Positions 33,319 to 43,030 of a DNA stretch of 64,000 bases are shown piece by piece. The notes beneath the pieces are model-generated. The model was not told the origin of the DNA and made no database searches. It worked only from the letters and a program-made list of their open reading frames with translations. The translations under genes and the position numbers were made by a program. This DNA comes from Falsiroseomonas algicola. GTDB taxonomy: Bacteria > Pseudomonadota > Alphaproteobacteria > Acetobacterales > Acetobacteraceae. Numbering within the stretch: the stretch's first letter is position 1; each line of letters opens with the position of its first letter. The stretch is from positions 1-64,000 of the forward strand of contig NZ_JAAIKB010000010.1 of assembly GCF_011040385.1 (NCBI RefSeq), in the 5' to 3' direction.

Positions 33319-34541
33319 CGGGGCACTCCCGCCGGACGGTTGTTGCCGAAGCCCTGCGTCGGCGCAGGCTGGGGCGGCGGGGGTGGCTGGCGCGTCATCT
33401 GCTGGCTGCCAGCCGCGATGCCCCGCCCCTGCTCGCCCAGGTTCAGCAGCGGCACCACGCCCTGCAGTCGGTCATCCACCAGAACCTTCGGATTGCGCCG
33501 CAGGATCTCCTCCATGGTCTCCAGGTACATGCGCCGCACCGTCACGTCCTGTGCGGCCTGATAGGCCGTGAGAACGGAAATGAAGCGCCCCGCCTCGCCT
33601 CGGGCACGGGCCACCTGGCTTTCGCGGAAGCCCTCGGCCTCTTGCACCAGGCGCTCGGCCTCGCCGCGGGCGCGGGGGATGATGTCGTTGCGGTAGCTCT
33701 CGGCCTCGTTCCGCAGCCTCTCGCGGTCCGCATTGGCGCGCTGCACGTCGCGGAAGGCGTCGACGACGCTTGAAGGCGGGTCCACCTTCTGCAGCTGCAC
33801 CTGCGCGACCTCGATGCCGGCACCGTACTGGTCCATGATGGTTTGGGTGCCGCGCAGCACATCGGCCTCGATCTGCGCGCGCGCCTCGGTCAGCGCCGGC
33901 TGGATCGGCGTGCGGCCGATCACTTCCCGCATCACGCTCTCGGCCGCGGACTTCACCGTGGCCTCGGGGTTCCGGGTGTTGAACAGGAAGGGCGCGACGT
34001 CGCGGATGCGCCAGAAGACGGCGAAGTCGATGTCGATGATGTTCTCGTCGCCCGTCAGCATCATGCTCTCCTCGAGCACGTCGCGGGACGGGACGGGACG
34101 CGCGACCTGCCCGCCATCGGCGGCCGCGCGGAAGCCGACATCGACGCGGTTGATGCGCGTTACGCGCGGCTTGGTGACGGATTCGACCGGCCAGGGGATG
34201 GCGTAGCCCCAGCCCGGCGGGGTGGTGCGGTTGAAGGCGCCGAAGCGCATCACGACGCCCTGCTCGTCCGGCTGCACGCGGTAGAAGCCCGATGCGGCCC
34301 AGATGCCGACCAGCACGACACCGACCAGCGCGAGCCCCATGCCGCCACCGCCGCGCGGCAGGAAGCGGCGCACCGTGTCCTGCGCCTGGCGGATGACGTC
34401 ATCGAGGTCAGGCCCGCCACCGCGGCCACCGCCGCCGCCACCGCCCTGCCCCCCGCCCGAAGGCGGCTGCGGCGCCCCCCATGGCCCGCCTGGCCTGGGG
34501 TTCCCCCAGGGGCTGGGTCCGCCGCTGCTGTTCCACGCCAT
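33315..34541 (-). CDS. hflK: HflK, modulator of FtsH
   Basis: Partner of HflC. The start is set at 34541 (MAWNSSGGPSPWGNPRPGGP) because this is the conserved HflK N-terminus and AGGAGG lies upstream. It has 408 residues. A Gly/Pro-rich leader with a glycine run is followed by a membrane segment (MGLALVGVVLVGIWAASGFY), the SPFH domain (VQPDEQGVVMRFGAF) and a coiled coil with ARGEAERLVQEAEGFRESQV. The stop overlaps hflC. Confidence 0.95.
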   Translation of the reverse strand: MAWNSSGGPSPWGNPRPGGPWGAPQPPSGGGQGGGGGGGRGGGPDLDDVIRQAQDTVRRFLPRGGGGMGLALVGVVLVGIWAASGFYRVQPDEQGVVMRFGAFNRTTPPGWGYAIPWPVESVTKPRVTRINRVDVGFRAAADGGQVARPVPSRDVLEESMMLTGDENIIDIDFAVFWRIRDVAPFLFNTRNPEATVKSAAESVMREVIGRTPIQPALTEARAQIEADVLRGTQTIMDQYGAGIEVAQVQLQKVDPPSSVVDAFRDVQRANADRERLRNEAESYRNDIIPRARGEAERLVQEAEGFRESQVARARGEAGRFISVLTAYQAAQDVTVRRMYLETMEEILRRNPKVLVDDRLQGVVPLLNLGEQGRGIAAGSQQMTRQPPPPPQPAPTQGFGNNRPAGVPR

Positions 34542-34626
34542 CGGGGTGTAGGCCTCCTCCAGTACGGGCAAACATGTGCCACGTCCCTTCCCGGCAAGGG
34601 AGGGGTGCAGCAATCGCGTCGTCGGT

Positions 34627-34648
34627 CCATATGGGGTGCCATATGGGG
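34627..34648. repeat. Two copies of CCATATGGGG between hflK and mrp
   Basis: CCATATGGGG occurs at 34627-34636 and 34639-34648, two bases apart. Each contains the palindrome CCATATGG, with a 12-bp period. They lie between the divergent hflK and mrp genes and may be an operator. Confidence 0.4.
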
Positions 34649-34758
34649 GCCGCGCCGGGTCGGTGCAGCCCGGCCTTCTCGGTGCCGGGCCAGACCGCAC
34701 GGGCTTCCGCCGCACGAACACACGCGCGCCGGGGCCGACTTGGCCGGCGCGATATCGG

Positions 34759-35895
34759 ATGGAACAGGGGGTTTTTCAAGCGATGGGCGAGATGCTGGAA
34801 CAGGCGGTGCGCACCGCGCTGCGGTCGGTGCGCGACCCCGTCACCGGCCAGGACGTGGTCAGCGCCGGCATGGTGGACGGGCTGGCGGTGAAGGCAGGCA
34901 TGGTCCAGTTCGCGCTCCAGGTCCCGCGGGAACGGGCGCGGGAGAGCGAACCGCTGCGCGCCGCGGCCGAACGCGCGGTCGCCGCCGTCCCCGGCGTGCT
35001 CTCCGCCACCGTCGTCCTGACGGCCCATCGGACGGAACCCGCCAAACCCACCCCGCATGCCCACGGCCCCGCCGCAAAGACGCCTCCTGGCCAGGGCGCG
35101 ATGCTGCTGCCCGACGTCGGCGCCATCATCGCCGTCGCCTCCGGCAAGGGCGGCGTCGGCAAGTCCACCACCGCCGTGAACCTGGCCGTGGCGCTGGCGA
35201 TGCAGGGGCTGCGCGTCGGGCTGCTGGATGCCGACATCTACGGCCCCTCGCTCCCCCAGATGCTCGGCACCCATGAACGCCCGCGCGCCGAGGGGCAGAG
35301 CATCATCCCGCTCAGCCGCTGGGGGCTGAAGGCCATGTCGATCGGCTTCCTGGTGGAGCAGGAGACGCCGATGATCTGGCGCGGCCCCATGGTGATGGGC
35401 GCGCTGGAACAGCTGATGGGCCAGGTCGCCTGGGGTGCGCTCGACGTCATGGTGGTGGACATGCCGCCCGGCACCGGCGACGCGCAGCTGACGATGAGCC
35501 AGCGCGTGCCCCTCGCCGGCGCCGTCATCGTCTCCACGCCGCAGGACGTGGCCCTGATCGATGCGCGCCGCGGCGTCCGGATGTTCGAGAAGGTGAACGT
35601 CCCCGTCCTCGGCCTGATCGAGAACATGAGCTTCTTCTGCTGCCCGAATTGCGGCCACCGCACCGATATCTTCGGCCATGGCGGGGCGGAGGCGGAGGCC
35701 AAGCGACTCGGCGTCGAATTCCTCGGCGGCCTGCCGCTGAAGCTCGCGATCCGCGAACTGGCCGATGCCGGCACGCCGATCGTCGCCGCGCGGCCCGATT
35801 CGGAGGAGGCCGCCGCTTATCAGCGCATCGCGTCCCGGCTGCGGGAGAAGCTGGCCGAGCGCGCGGGCGCGGGGCCGAGGATCGTCATCGACTAG
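34759..35895 (+). CDS. mrp: Mrp/ApbC/NBP35-family iron-sulfur cluster carrier ATPase
   Basis: P-loop ATPase that carries and delivers 4Fe-4S clusters. It has 378 residues from 34759. An N-terminal FeS assembly-like domain (MLEQAVRTALRSVRDPVTGQ) is joined by a Pro/His linker to the ATPase: deviant Walker A GKGGVGKST, LDADIYGPSLPQMLG, VVDMPPGTGDAQLTMSQ and the cluster CxxC in MSFFCCPNCGHRTDIFG. An ATG at 34783 is an alternative start. It diverges from hflK, and its end overlaps the convergent kinase gene by about 11 bases. Confidence 0.95.
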   Translation: MEQGVFQAMGEMLEQAVRTALRSVRDPVTGQDVVSAGMVDGLAVKAGMVQFALQVPRERARESEPLRAAAERAVAAVPGVLSATVVLTAHRTEPAKPTPHAHGPAAKTPPGQGAMLLPDVGAIIAVASGKGGVGKSTTAVNLAVALAMQGLRVGLLDADIYGPSLPQMLGTHERPRAEGQSIIPLSRWGLKAMSIGFLVEQETPMIWRGPMVMGALEQLMGQVAWGALDVMVVDMPPGTGDAQLTMSQRVPLAGAVIVSTPQDVALIDARRGVRMFEKVNVPVLGLIENMSFFCCPNCGHRTDIFGHGGAEAEAKRLGVEFLGGLPLKLAIRELADAGTPIVAARPDSEEAAAYQRIASRLREKLAERAGAGPRIVID

Positions 35896-36778
35896 CGAGC
35901 AGCGCGTCCGTCTCGGCCGCCGTCGGCATGGAACTGGCGGCGCCCGGGCGGGTGCAGGCGATGGCGGCCGCAGCCGAGGCGCGCCGCATCGCCGCATCCA
36001 GCGGCAGGCCGCGATCCATGGCGGAAGCCAGCACGCCGCACCAGCAATCCCCCGCCCCCGTCGTGTCCACCGGCCTCACCGGGAAGGCGGGGTAGCGATA
36101 CATGCCTGTGGCCGTCGCGGCCGTGACGCCCGACCCGCCCATGGTCAGCGCCACGTCGGTGCCGAGCGCCGCGCGGATCGCCGCCGCATCCGGCGCGGTG
36201 CCGAGCCGGCGCGCGACCATCATCGCCTCATGCTCATTCACCACCAGCAGGTCGAGCGCGGCCAGGATGTCCCGCGGCAGGTCGGCGGTCGCCGGCGCCA
36301 GGTTCAGGATCACCCGGGCACCCCGCGCCCGCCCCCGCATCACCGCAACCGCGACCTCGGCCGGCGGAACCTCCATCTGCAGCAGCAGCACGGCGCCGGG
36401 CCGCAGCATCGTGTCCTCGATCTGCTGGGCGCTGGCCAGCAGATTGGCCCCGCTGCCGACCGCGATCAGGTTGGCGCCGTCGGGCCCGACGCAGACCGCC
36501 GCGCAGGCCGTCGGCGCCTTCACGGTGGCGAGGCGGGAGAGGTCGACCCCCGCCCCCCGTACGCCGGACAGCGCGACATCCGCCATGGCATCCGCGCCGA
36601 CCGCGCCGACGAAGACCGTCCTCGCCCCGTCCCGCGCCGCCGCCACCGCCTGGTTCGCCCCCTTGCCCCCGGGCAGCGCCCGGTAGCCCGGCCCGAGCAC
36701 GGTCACCCCGGGGCTCGGCAGTTCCGGCAGGTTGAACACCAGGTCCGCCGTGACGGAGCCGAAGACGATGACGGTCAT
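35885..36778 (-). CDS. rbsK: PfkB-family sugar kinase, ribokinase-like
   Basis: A 297-residue ribokinase-type kinase. It has the substrate loop LPGGKGANQAVAAAR, the strand NLAPATADLP, NEHEAMMVARRLG and the catalytic anion-hole motif DTTGAGDCWCGVLAS. The start at 36778 overlaps the HD gene's stop (ATGA). Ribose is the best guess; other pentoses or nucleosides are possible, especially next to an HD nucleotidase-like gene. Confidence 0.85.
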   Translation of the reverse strand: MTVIVFGSVTADLVFNLPELPSPGVTVLGPGYRALPGGKGANQAVAAARDGARTVFVGAVGADAMADVALSGVRGAGVDLSRLATVKAPTACAAVCVGPDGANLIAVGSGANLLASAQQIEDTMLRPGAVLLLQMEVPPAEVAVAVMRGRARGARVILNLAPATADLPRDILAALDLLVVNEHEAMMVARRLGTAPDAAAIRAALGTDVALTMGGSGVTAATATGMYRYPAFPVRPVDTTGAGDCWCGVLASAMDRGLPLDAAMRRASAAAAIACTRPGAASSMPTAAETDALLASR

Positions 36779-37371
36779 GGGGCGAACATGCCCCCCGCCC
36801 GCGCCTTGGCATAGAGCAGGTCGATCAGCGCCTCGAAGGCGGGCGCGACCTCCCGCGCCGGGTTCATCCGGCCATGCGTCTGCGCTTCCCTGATTCCGGC
36901 ATGGCGCCAATGCCCGGTGCCGATCACCCCCTGCATCATCCCCTGTGCGCGGTCGCAGGCCATGGCGAAGCGGGCCGCCTTCGTCTCGCCCTCCTCGAAC
37001 TCCTCCCACAACGCGCGCAGCCTGCCGCCGAGGTCCGGCGGCAGCACGCCGAAGACCACATCCGCCGCCGCGCGCTCCCGCGCCGCCTGCGTCAGCAGAT
37101 GCGCCTCGTCATAGGCGAAGGTGTCGCCGGCCTCGATCTCCACCAGGTCATGCGCCGCGATCATCGCGAGCACATGGCCGAGGTCGGGCGGATCCTCGAC
37201 CTCCCCATGCAGCAGCACGGCGACCAGAGCGACGTTCCAGCAATGCTCGGCGCTGTTCTCGTTGCGGTCGGTGCCGTCCGGCCCGCGGGTGCGGCCACGC
37301 CGCTCCACATGCTTCAGGCGATCGGCCAACGCCATGAAGTCCAGCAGGGCCGCGGTGCGGTCGGGGGTCAT
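36775..37371 (-). CDS. HD-domain hydrolase (YfbR/HDDC2-like 5'-nucleotidase type)
   Basis: A 198-residue metal-dependent phosphohydrolase. It has the metal-binding histidines and aspartates in NSAEHCWNVALVAVLLHGEV, the HD pair in IAAHDLVEIEAGD, and a later Asp in FAMACDRAQGMMQG. This HD_3 form hydrolyses deoxynucleoside monophosphates in characterised members. It is followed by the sugar kinase with a 4-base overlap, suggesting shared nucleotide or pentose salvage. The start at 37371 (MTPDRTAALLDFMAL) was chosen over an upstream ATG because it fits family length. Confidence 0.82.
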   Translation of the reverse strand: MTPDRTAALLDFMALADRLKHVERRGRTRGPDGTDRNENSAEHCWNVALVAVLLHGEVEDPPDLGHVLAMIAAHDLVEIEAGDTFAYDEAHLLTQAARERAAADVVFGVLPPDLGGRLRALWEEFEEGETKAARFAMACDRAQGMMQGVIGTGHWRHAGIREAQTHGRMNPAREVAPAFEALIDLLYAKARAGGMFAP

Positions 37372-37381
37372 GACTTCGTCC

Positions 37382-37615
37382 TCAACGGGGTGCGGTCCAG
37401 CGGCCGAGCAGGAAGCCGAACAGCACGGCGCCGCCCAGCAGGGCCACCACCTCCCCGAACAGCGCATGCGCCACCGGCAGGCCGATGGTCACCAGCGTCA
37501 CCAGCAGCGCCACCTTCCACCAGCGCTGCACCCAGTCCCAGCGCCCGGCACCGCCGCGGCCGGAGGCCTTGCCCCGCGGCTTCGCGCCCCGCTTCGCGCT
37601 CGCGCTACTCGCCAC
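37382..37615 (-). CDS. Small membrane protein, unknown
   Basis: A 77-residue protein with a very basic N-terminus ([16 protein letters not shown]) and two hydrophobic helices ([38 protein letters not shown]). It starts with GTG inside the end of thyX (11-base overlap), so it is coupled to thyX. No family is recognised. Confidence 0.65.
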   Translation of the reverse strand: MASSASAKRGAKPRGKASGRGGAGRWDWVQRWWKVALLVTLVTIGLPVAHALFGEVVALLGGAVLFGFLLGRWTAPR

Positions 37616-38543
37616 GTCCCAATGTTTCCATCAGCTCGCGCCATTCGCGCTTGGAGAGGCCCGACCCCGCCTGCTCCACCGCCTCCCCCGTCAGCATCCG
37701 CCGCAGGATCGCCAGCATCTGGGCGGACAGCGTGACCGCGCCGAGGCGATAATCCTTGAAGGCCCCGGCCGCCATCGGCACCCAGGCCTCCGCCATCCCC
37801 ATCATCGCCTCCGCATAGACGCGGATCTCGTACTGCGCATGCGCATCGGCGCGGAGCGACAGGAAGTGGAAGAGGTTGTGCAGGTCCGTCTTCCAGTACC
37901 ACTGCGTATAGGCATTCAGCGTCAGGTTCATGCGCGCGAGTTCCCGCGCCAGCCCCTGCCGCGAGGGATCGAGCGGCTGCCCGCCCTCATCCTCGTTCAG
38001 CATCTCGACGTAATGGTCGTAGTTGCGGGAGGCATCCTCCCGCAGCAGGTCGAGCACGCGGGCGGCTTCCTCGCCTTCCAGCACGTTGCCGCGTCCCTGG
38101 CGGTTCATGGCGGATTGCGCGGCCAGCTGCGCGGGCGCCGGAATGTAGAATTCCCGGTCGAGGATCGAGTAGCGCGCGCTGTACTCGTTCACATTGGCCG
38201 TGCGGTGCCGGATCCATTGCCGCGCGACGAAGATCGGCAGCTTCACGTGGAACTTGATCTCGCACATCTCGAAGGGGGTCGAGTGGCGGTGCCGCATGAG
38301 GTAGCGGATCAGGCCGCGATCCTCATTCGCCGCGCGCGTGCCGCGGCCATAGGAGACGCGCGCCGCCTGCACGATCGCGGCATCGTCGCCCATGTAGTCG
38401 ATGACGCGGACGAAGCCGTGGTCCAGCACCGGCACGGCCTGGAACAGCATCGCCTCCAGCGCCGGCACGGTCGGGCGGAGCGTCCGCGCCTCCGCGGCGC
38501 GCGCGGCCTCGATCTCCTGCTGCTGCTCGCTGGTCAGCGCCAT
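37605..38543 (-). CDS. thyX: Flavin-dependent thymidylate synthase ThyX
   Basis: Makes dTMP from dUMP using methylene-tetrahydrofolate and FAD. It has 312 residues. The ThyX signature [15 protein letters not shown] begins at residue 112 and is the form RHRxxxxNExS. It is followed by an HD nucleotidase and a kinase, which together would handle deoxynucleotide supply. No thyA is seen in the window. Confidence 0.95.
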   Translation of the reverse strand: MALTSEQQQEIEAARAAEARTLRPTVPALEAMLFQAVPVLDHGFVRVIDYMGDDAAIVQAARVSYGRGTRAANEDRGLIRYLMRHRHSTPFEMCEIKFHVKLPIFVARQWIRHRTANVNEYSARYSILDREFYIPAPAQLAAQSAMNRQGRGNVLEGEEAARVLDLLREDASRNYDHYVEMLNEDEGGQPLDPSRQGLARELARMNLTLNAYTQWYWKTDLHNLFHFLSLRADAHAQYEIRVYAEAMMGMAEAWVPMAAGAFKDYRLGAVTLSAQMLAILRRMLTGEAVEQAGSGLSKREWRELMETLGRGE

Positions 38544-38617
38544 GCCGGTCCCCCTGTGCCGGGTCGCGCGCGCGACCCGGTGGGGCGATAACGGGGCGGC
38601 GCCCCGGCGTCCAGCCG

Positions 38618-39493
38618 CTAACCGACCAGCCCGGGATTCGCCTGCAGGAAGCGCAGCAGCCCGGCCCGGAATTCCGGCGCGGCGGGCGCGCTGCCATGGC
38701 TCGCGCCCGCAATCGCCACCAGCTCAAGCCGTGGCATGGCGGCCTTCAGCCGCTCGAAATCCCGGAGGTAGGGGTCCGCCGTGCCGACGATGCCCAGCGT
38801 CGGCATCGGCACCCGCGCCAGAGTCTCCACCGGCACCACCTGGTCGGGGTTGGACCGCCGCACCGCCGCCAGCGCCCGCGCATCCTGCCCGGCCAGGCGG
38901 CGTTCCGAATCGGCTCGGATCTCGGCCTCGCTGGGCGGTGGCCGGTCCCGCGGCCAGAGCCGCAGGAACTGCGACCGCAGCAGCCCCTGGTCCATCTCCG
39001 CACTTTCCTCATCGACCCGCTTCTGGTCATCCGCGGTCCAGCCGAGCCGCCCGGCGGCGCCGCCCAGCGTCAGCGTGGCGAAGCGGCCGGGATCCAGCAC
39101 CGCGAGCTGCGCCACGATATGCGCGCCCATGGAATACCCCGCGATATGCGCGCGCCTGATGCCGAGATGGTCCATCAGCCGCGTCACGTCCCGCCCCATC
39201 TCCGGCCCATAGGCGCTGCGCTCATGCGGCTTGCCGCTCTGCCCATGGCCGCGGGCATCGAGCGCGATGGTGCGGAAATGCGGCGCCAGCGCCGGGAAGA
39301 CGCCGGACTGCACCCATTGCCGCTCCAGGTTGGTCGTATAGCCATGCAGCAGGATGACGGGTTCGCCCCGCCCTTCCTCGATGAAGCGGATCGGCACGCC
39401 GGCGCTGTCGAAGCGCCGGTCCTCCGCGGCCCGCACGATGCTGGCAGCGAACGGCATGGCGAGCGTCGCCGCGATGACGGCACGACGGTTCAT
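38618..39493 (-). CDS. Exported alpha/beta hydrolase
   Basis: A 291-residue hydrolase with a signal peptide ([20 protein letters not shown] then RAAED; the RR pair could make it a Tat substrate). It has [14 protein letters not shown], the strand [14 protein letters not shown], the nucleophile elbow [10 protein letters not shown], Asp in [10 protein letters not shown] and His in [10 protein letters not shown]. Substrate unknown. The start at 39493 has GGAAGG upstream. It is divergent from ssrA. Confidence 0.87.
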   Translation of the reverse strand: MNRRAVIAATLAMPFAASIVRAAEDRRFDSAGVPIRFIEEGRGEPVILLHGYTTNLERQWVQSGVFPALAPHFRTIALDARGHGQSGKPHERSAYGPEMGRDVTRLMDHLGIRRAHIAGYSMGAHIVAQLAVLDPGRFATLTLGGAAGRLGWTADDQKRVDEESAEMDQGLLRSQFLRLWPRDRPPPSEAEIRADSERRLAGQDARALAAVRRSNPDQVVPVETLARVPMPTLGIVGTADPYLRDFERLKAAMPRLELVAIAGASHGSAPAAPEFRAGLLRFLQANPGLVG

Positions 39494-39604
39494 GGCACGC
39501 TTCCTTCCCTCGGGGTCCGTCCCCGGGCAAAGCGCATCACCCGGCGCCATCATGGTCAAGCATGGCTGGAACTCCGGGCGCCCCTGGCCTATATGTCCGT
39601 CGTC

Positions 39605-39889
39605 GGCTTGCCGACTATGGCGATAAACACGGTTCGGAATAAGCGTTGCGGACCCGGGGGCAGTGCCCGGCGCCTCCACCATCATCCCCTCCGGTGCAAA
39701 TCCGGTCGGGACGTCCCGGGGGCGAAACAGCTTCGACGCGCGTAGTAAAGGGATCGCTTTTGCCCGGCATTGTACCGCCGTTATCGGGCTAACCCTACAA
39801 GTGCGAACGATAACAGCCGCGAGGCTGTCGCACTCGCTGCCTAACAGGTAAGCGCGGTTCGGGGGGCACCGGGCAACAGAAGCCCCCCA
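39605..39889 (+). ncRNA. ssrA: Transfer-messenger RNA, permuted two-piece form
   Basis: Rescues stalled ribosomes. The gene is circularly permuted as in alphaproteobacteria. The acceptor piece comes first, with a T-arm-like hairpin CCGGG...CCCGG near 39654-39670 and the 3' strand CGCCTCC plus ACCA ending at 39681. After an excised loop, the coding piece starts at 39718 with GGGGGCG, which pairs with CGCCTCC, followed by AAACAGCTTCGACG. The tag frame begins GCG AAC GAT AAC at 39803 and stops TAA at 39842-39844, giving ANDNSREAVALAA. The 5' end of the acceptor piece is approximate. Confidence 0.93.
39861..39888 (+). terminator. Hairpin at the 3' end of ssrA
   Basis: GGGGGGC and GCCCCCC enclose a 14-base loop, followed by a T-rich stretch (TTCCTCATTCTTCTT). 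It probably ends tmRNA transcription and may also be part of the last pseudoknot of the coding piece. Confidence 0.7.
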
Positions 39890-39964
39890 CTTCCTCATTC
39901 TTCTTGGCGCCTCTTTCCCGTCCGGCGGCGTCATCTTATGGTTGTATGCGTAAGGGGTGCACCC

Positions 39965-40477
39965 ATGAGCGACGATGCCCGCCCGGCGCAGGGCCAGATC
40001 CCGTATGAACGCTGGACCGACGACGCGCTGCGCGAGGTGGTCGCCCGGTCGCTTGACCTGGCGGGGTCCAAGGGCCTGCCCGGCGACCATCACTTCTACC
40101 TGACCTTCCGCACGGACCACCCCGGCACACGCGTGCCCGGGCACCTCAAGGCCAAGTATCCGCAGGAAATGACGGTGGTGCTGCAGCACCAGTTCGAGGC
40201 GCTGGTCGTCGACCGCGCCGCGGGCTTCTTCTCCGTCCGCCTCTATTTCGGCGGCGTGCCGGCCACCCTGGTCGTCCCCTTCGCCGCGCTGACAGGCTTC
40301 GCCGATCCCTCCGTCCGCTACGGCCTGCGCTTCCAGCCGCAGATGGAAGCCGCGGCGGCCCCGGCGCCGGAGGCTGCCCCCGCGGCCGAGCCTGCGCCGG
40401 CGCCCGTGGCCGCGGTGGAAGCCCCCGCGCAGGTCGTGAGCCTCGACGCCTTCCGGCGCCGCCCGGCGCGGGATTGA
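39965..40477 (+). CDS. sspB: SspB adaptor protein for ClpXP
   Basis: Binds ssrA tags and tethers substrates to ClpXP. It has 170 residues. The substrate-binding domain shows the alphaproteobacterial form (LPGDHHFYLTFRTDHPGTRV, HLKAKYPQEMTVVLQHQFEA, FFSVRLYFGGVPATLVVPFA). An Ala/Pro linker leads to the C-terminal VVSLDAFRRRPARD, in the position of the ClpX-binding tail. It lies about 75 bases after ssrA, so the tag and its adaptor are neighbours. Confidence 0.93.
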   Translation: MSDDARPAQGQIPYERWTDDALREVVARSLDLAGSKGLPGDHHFYLTFRTDHPGTRVPGHLKAKYPQEMTVVLQHQFEALVVDRAAGFFSVRLYFGGVPATLVVPFAALTGFADPSVRYGLRFQPQMEAAAAPAPEAAPAAEPAPAPVAAVEAPAQVVSLDAFRRRPARD

Positions 40478-40505
40478 AGCGGGGGGCGGACGCCCCCGAT
40501 CCACG

Positions 40506-41144
40506 CTACTCGGTGCGACCTTGGAAATACTGGTAGCTGCCCGGCACCAGGCGCTCGAGCCCCGTGAAGCGGATCGTCTCGTTGCCGATGGTGATGGTGC
40601 CGCTGACGCCCGTCAGGTTGATGTAGTTGCTCTGGATGCTCGGCTGCGCCGACCCGGCATCAAGCCTGATGTTGCCCAGCAGCTGCTGGAGCGACAGGCC
40701 GCCATCCTCGATCACCAGGATGTCCGTGCCGCCGCCGCCCTGGATGGTGTCGTTGCCATCGCCGGGGTGCCAGCGGAAATTGTCGTCGCCATGGACGCCG
40801 AACATGGCATCGCCCATCAGCAGGTCGGCGCCGGTGCCGCCGATGATGATGTCGCTGCCGGCGCCGCCCGTCACGGTGTCCTGCCCGGCGCCGCCGGTGA
40901 CGATGTCCGTGCCTTCCCCGCCATCGACGGAGTCGTTGCCCGCCTGCCCGCCCGCGATGTCGTTGTCCGACCCGGCATTGATCGTGTCGTTGCCCGTCCA
41001 CCCCATGACGGTGTCGGCGCCATAGCCGGTGCTGTAGTTGTTGTTCGCGCTGGTGCCGTTGATGCGTTCGTCGCCGACGCCGCCGGTGACCTGCTTCAGT
41101 TCGTCCTCGCGGAGCGGTGCCTTGGCGGGATCCTGCGATGCCAT
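40506..41144 (-). CDS. RTX calcium-binding repeat protein with a double-glycine-like leader
   Basis: A 212-residue acidic protein. Residues 60-112 are RTX nonapeptide repeats ([45 protein letters not shown]), which fold on calcium. Unusually for such a short RTX protein, the N-terminus reads [13 protein letters not shown] (ends at residue 22), like the double-glycine leaders of bacteriocin-type secretion. The start at 41144 has GGAGAG upstream. It ends in a globular stretch ([20 protein letters not shown]). No transporter is nearby. Exported by inference. Confidence 0.75.
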   Translation of the reverse strand: MASQDPAKAPLREDELKQVTGGVGDERINGTSANNNYSTGYGADTVMGWTGNDTINAGSDNDIAGGQAGNDSVDGGEGTDIVTGGAGQDTVTGGAGSDIIIGGTGADLLMGDAMFGVHGDDNFRWHPGDGNDTIQGGGGTDILVIEDGGLSLQQLLGNIRLDAGSAQPSIQSNYINLTGVSGTITIGNETIRFTGLERLVPGSYQYFQGRTE

Positions 41145-41352
41145 CCGTTCTCTCCGATTGTTGGCAAAAGCATCTGAACCCGGAACGGACGCGCCGACCA
41201 GATGCGGACTGCTGACCGCCACGATAGCCATCCCCTCTGGAACGCCCGCGGGTCTCGCCCCCGTCCGGCCGTTGGCGCGCGCTTCCCGCTGCGCTACCAA
41301 CCCCCAAACACCCTGCCCCGCCCGATCAGGGGCTGCCCGCGGAGACCCGCCC

Positions 41353-43026
41353 GTGACCGCACCGCTCGACATCGACAGCCCCGTCATCGCCCCCACGCGC
41401 CCGGAGGGCTTCCGCTACAGCCCCATGCTCCCGCTGGGCGAGGATGCGACGCCCTATCGCAAGCTCGACATCGCCGGCGTCTCCACCGCGACCTGCGATG
41501 GCAAGACCGTCCTGAAGGTGAAGCCGGAGGCGCTGGAACAGCTCGCCTTCCAGGCGTGCAAGGACGTCTCCCATCTGCTGCGCCCCGCGCATCTCGCCCA
41601 GCTCGCCAAGATCCTGCAGGACCCCGAGGCGAGCCCCAACGACCGCTTCGTGGCGCTCGACCTGCTGAAGAACGCCAACATCGCCGCCGGCGGCGTGCTG
41701 CCCATGTGCCAGGACACCGGCACCGCCATCGTCTTCGGCAAGAAGGGCCAGCGCGTCTGGGTCGAGGGCGATGAGGAGGAGGCGCTGAGCTACGGCGTCC
41801 ACCGCACCTATACCGAGACCAACCTCCGCTATTCCCAGATGGCCCCCCTGACGATGTGGGAGGAGGTGAACACCGGCAACAACCTGCCGGTCGAGTTCTC
41901 CATCATGGCGCAGCCCGGCGACCACCACGCCGATGAGATGCACCTGATGTTCATCCTCAAGGGCGGTGGATCGGCCAACAAGACCTTCCTGTTCCAGCAG
42001 ACCCGCGCCGTGCTGTCGCGGGAGAAGCTGCTGAAGTTCCTGGAAGACAAGATCAAGACGCTCGGCACCAGCGCCTGCCCGCCCTATCACCTCTCGATCG
42101 TCATCGGCGGCACCAGCGCCGAGATGAATTTGAAGACCGTGAAGCTCGCCTCCACCAAGTGGCTGGACGCGCTGCCGACCGAAGGATCGAAGGCCGGCCA
42201 CGCCTTCCGCGACACCGCCTTCGAGGCCGAGGTCCACAAGCTGACCCAGAACCTCGGCATCGGCGCGCAGTTCGGCGGCAAGTATTTCTGCCACGACGTC
42301 CGCGTGGTGCGCCTGCCCCGCCATGGCGCGTCGCTGCCCATCGGGATCGGCGTCTCCTGCTCCGCCGACCGCCAGATCAAGGCCAAGATCACGCCGGAGG
42401 GCGTGTTCCTGGAGCAGCTCGAGCATGACCCCGCCAAGTACCTGCCGGAGGCGACGGACAGCATCCTCGGCGGCGACGTGGTCCGCATCGACCTGAACCA
42501 GCCGATGAGCGCGATCCGCGCCGAGCTGTCGAAGCACCCGGTGAAGACGCGCGTGTCCCTCACCGGCACCGTGGTGGTCGCCCGCGACATCGCGCATGCG
42601 AAGCTGCAGGAGCGGCTGGACCTTGGCGAGGGCCTGCCCGACTACCTGAAGAACCACCCCGTCTACTACGCCGGCCCCGCCAAGACCCCGACCGGCTACG
42701 CCACCGGCAGCTTCGGCCCCACGACGGCCGGGCGCATGGACAGCTATGTCGAGGCCTTCCAGAAGGCCGGCGGTTCGCTGGTGATGCTGGCCAAGGGCAA
42801 CCGCAGCAAGGCCGTGCTCAACGCCTGCAAGAGCTATGGCGGCTTCTACCTCGGCTCCGTCGGCGGCCCCGCCGCCCGCCTGGCCCAGGACTGCATCCGC
42901 AAGGTCGAGGTTCTGGAATACCCGGAGCTCGGCATGGAGGCGGTCTGGAAGATCGAGGTCGAGGATTTCCCGGCCTTCATCGTCGTCGATGACAAGGGCA
43001 ACGATTTCTACGAAGGGCTGGAATAG
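41353..43026 (+). CDS. fumA: Fumarate hydratase, class I (iron-sulfur)
   Basis: Interconverts fumarate and malate in the TCA cycle. It has 557 residues. Both class I domains are fused in one chain. Cluster ligand cysteines are expected in [25 protein letters not shown] and GVSCSADRQ. The C-terminal beta domain contains [20 protein letters not shown]. The GTG start at 41353 is preceded by GGAGAC and gives the usual N-terminus ([19 protein letters not shown]). A longer upstream frame exists but is antisense to the RTX gene. Confidence 0.94.
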   Translation: MTAPLDIDSPVIAPTRPEGFRYSPMLPLGEDATPYRKLDIAGVSTATCDGKTVLKVKPEALEQLAFQACKDVSHLLRPAHLAQLAKILQDPEASPNDRFVALDLLKNANIAAGGVLPMCQDTGTAIVFGKKGQRVWVEGDEEEALSYGVHRTYTETNLRYSQMAPLTMWEEVNTGNNLPVEFSIMAQPGDHHADEMHLMFILKGGGSANKTFLFQQTRAVLSREKLLKFLEDKIKTLGTSACPPYHLSIVIGGTSAEMNLKTVKLASTKWLDALPTEGSKAGHAFRDTAFEAEVHKLTQNLGIGAQFGGKYFCHDVRVVRLPRHGASLPIGIGVSCSADRQIKAKITPEGVFLEQLEHDPAKYLPEATDSILGGDVVRIDLNQPMSAIRAELSKHPVKTRVSLTGTVVVARDIAHAKLQERLDLGEGLPDYLKNHPVYYAGPAKTPTGYATGSFGPTTAGRMDSYVEAFQKAGGSLVMLAKGNRSKAVLNACKSYGGFYLGSVGGPAARLAQDCIRKVEVLEYPELGMEAVWKIEVEDFPAFIVVDDKGNDFYEGLE

Positions 43027-43030
43027 CGCC

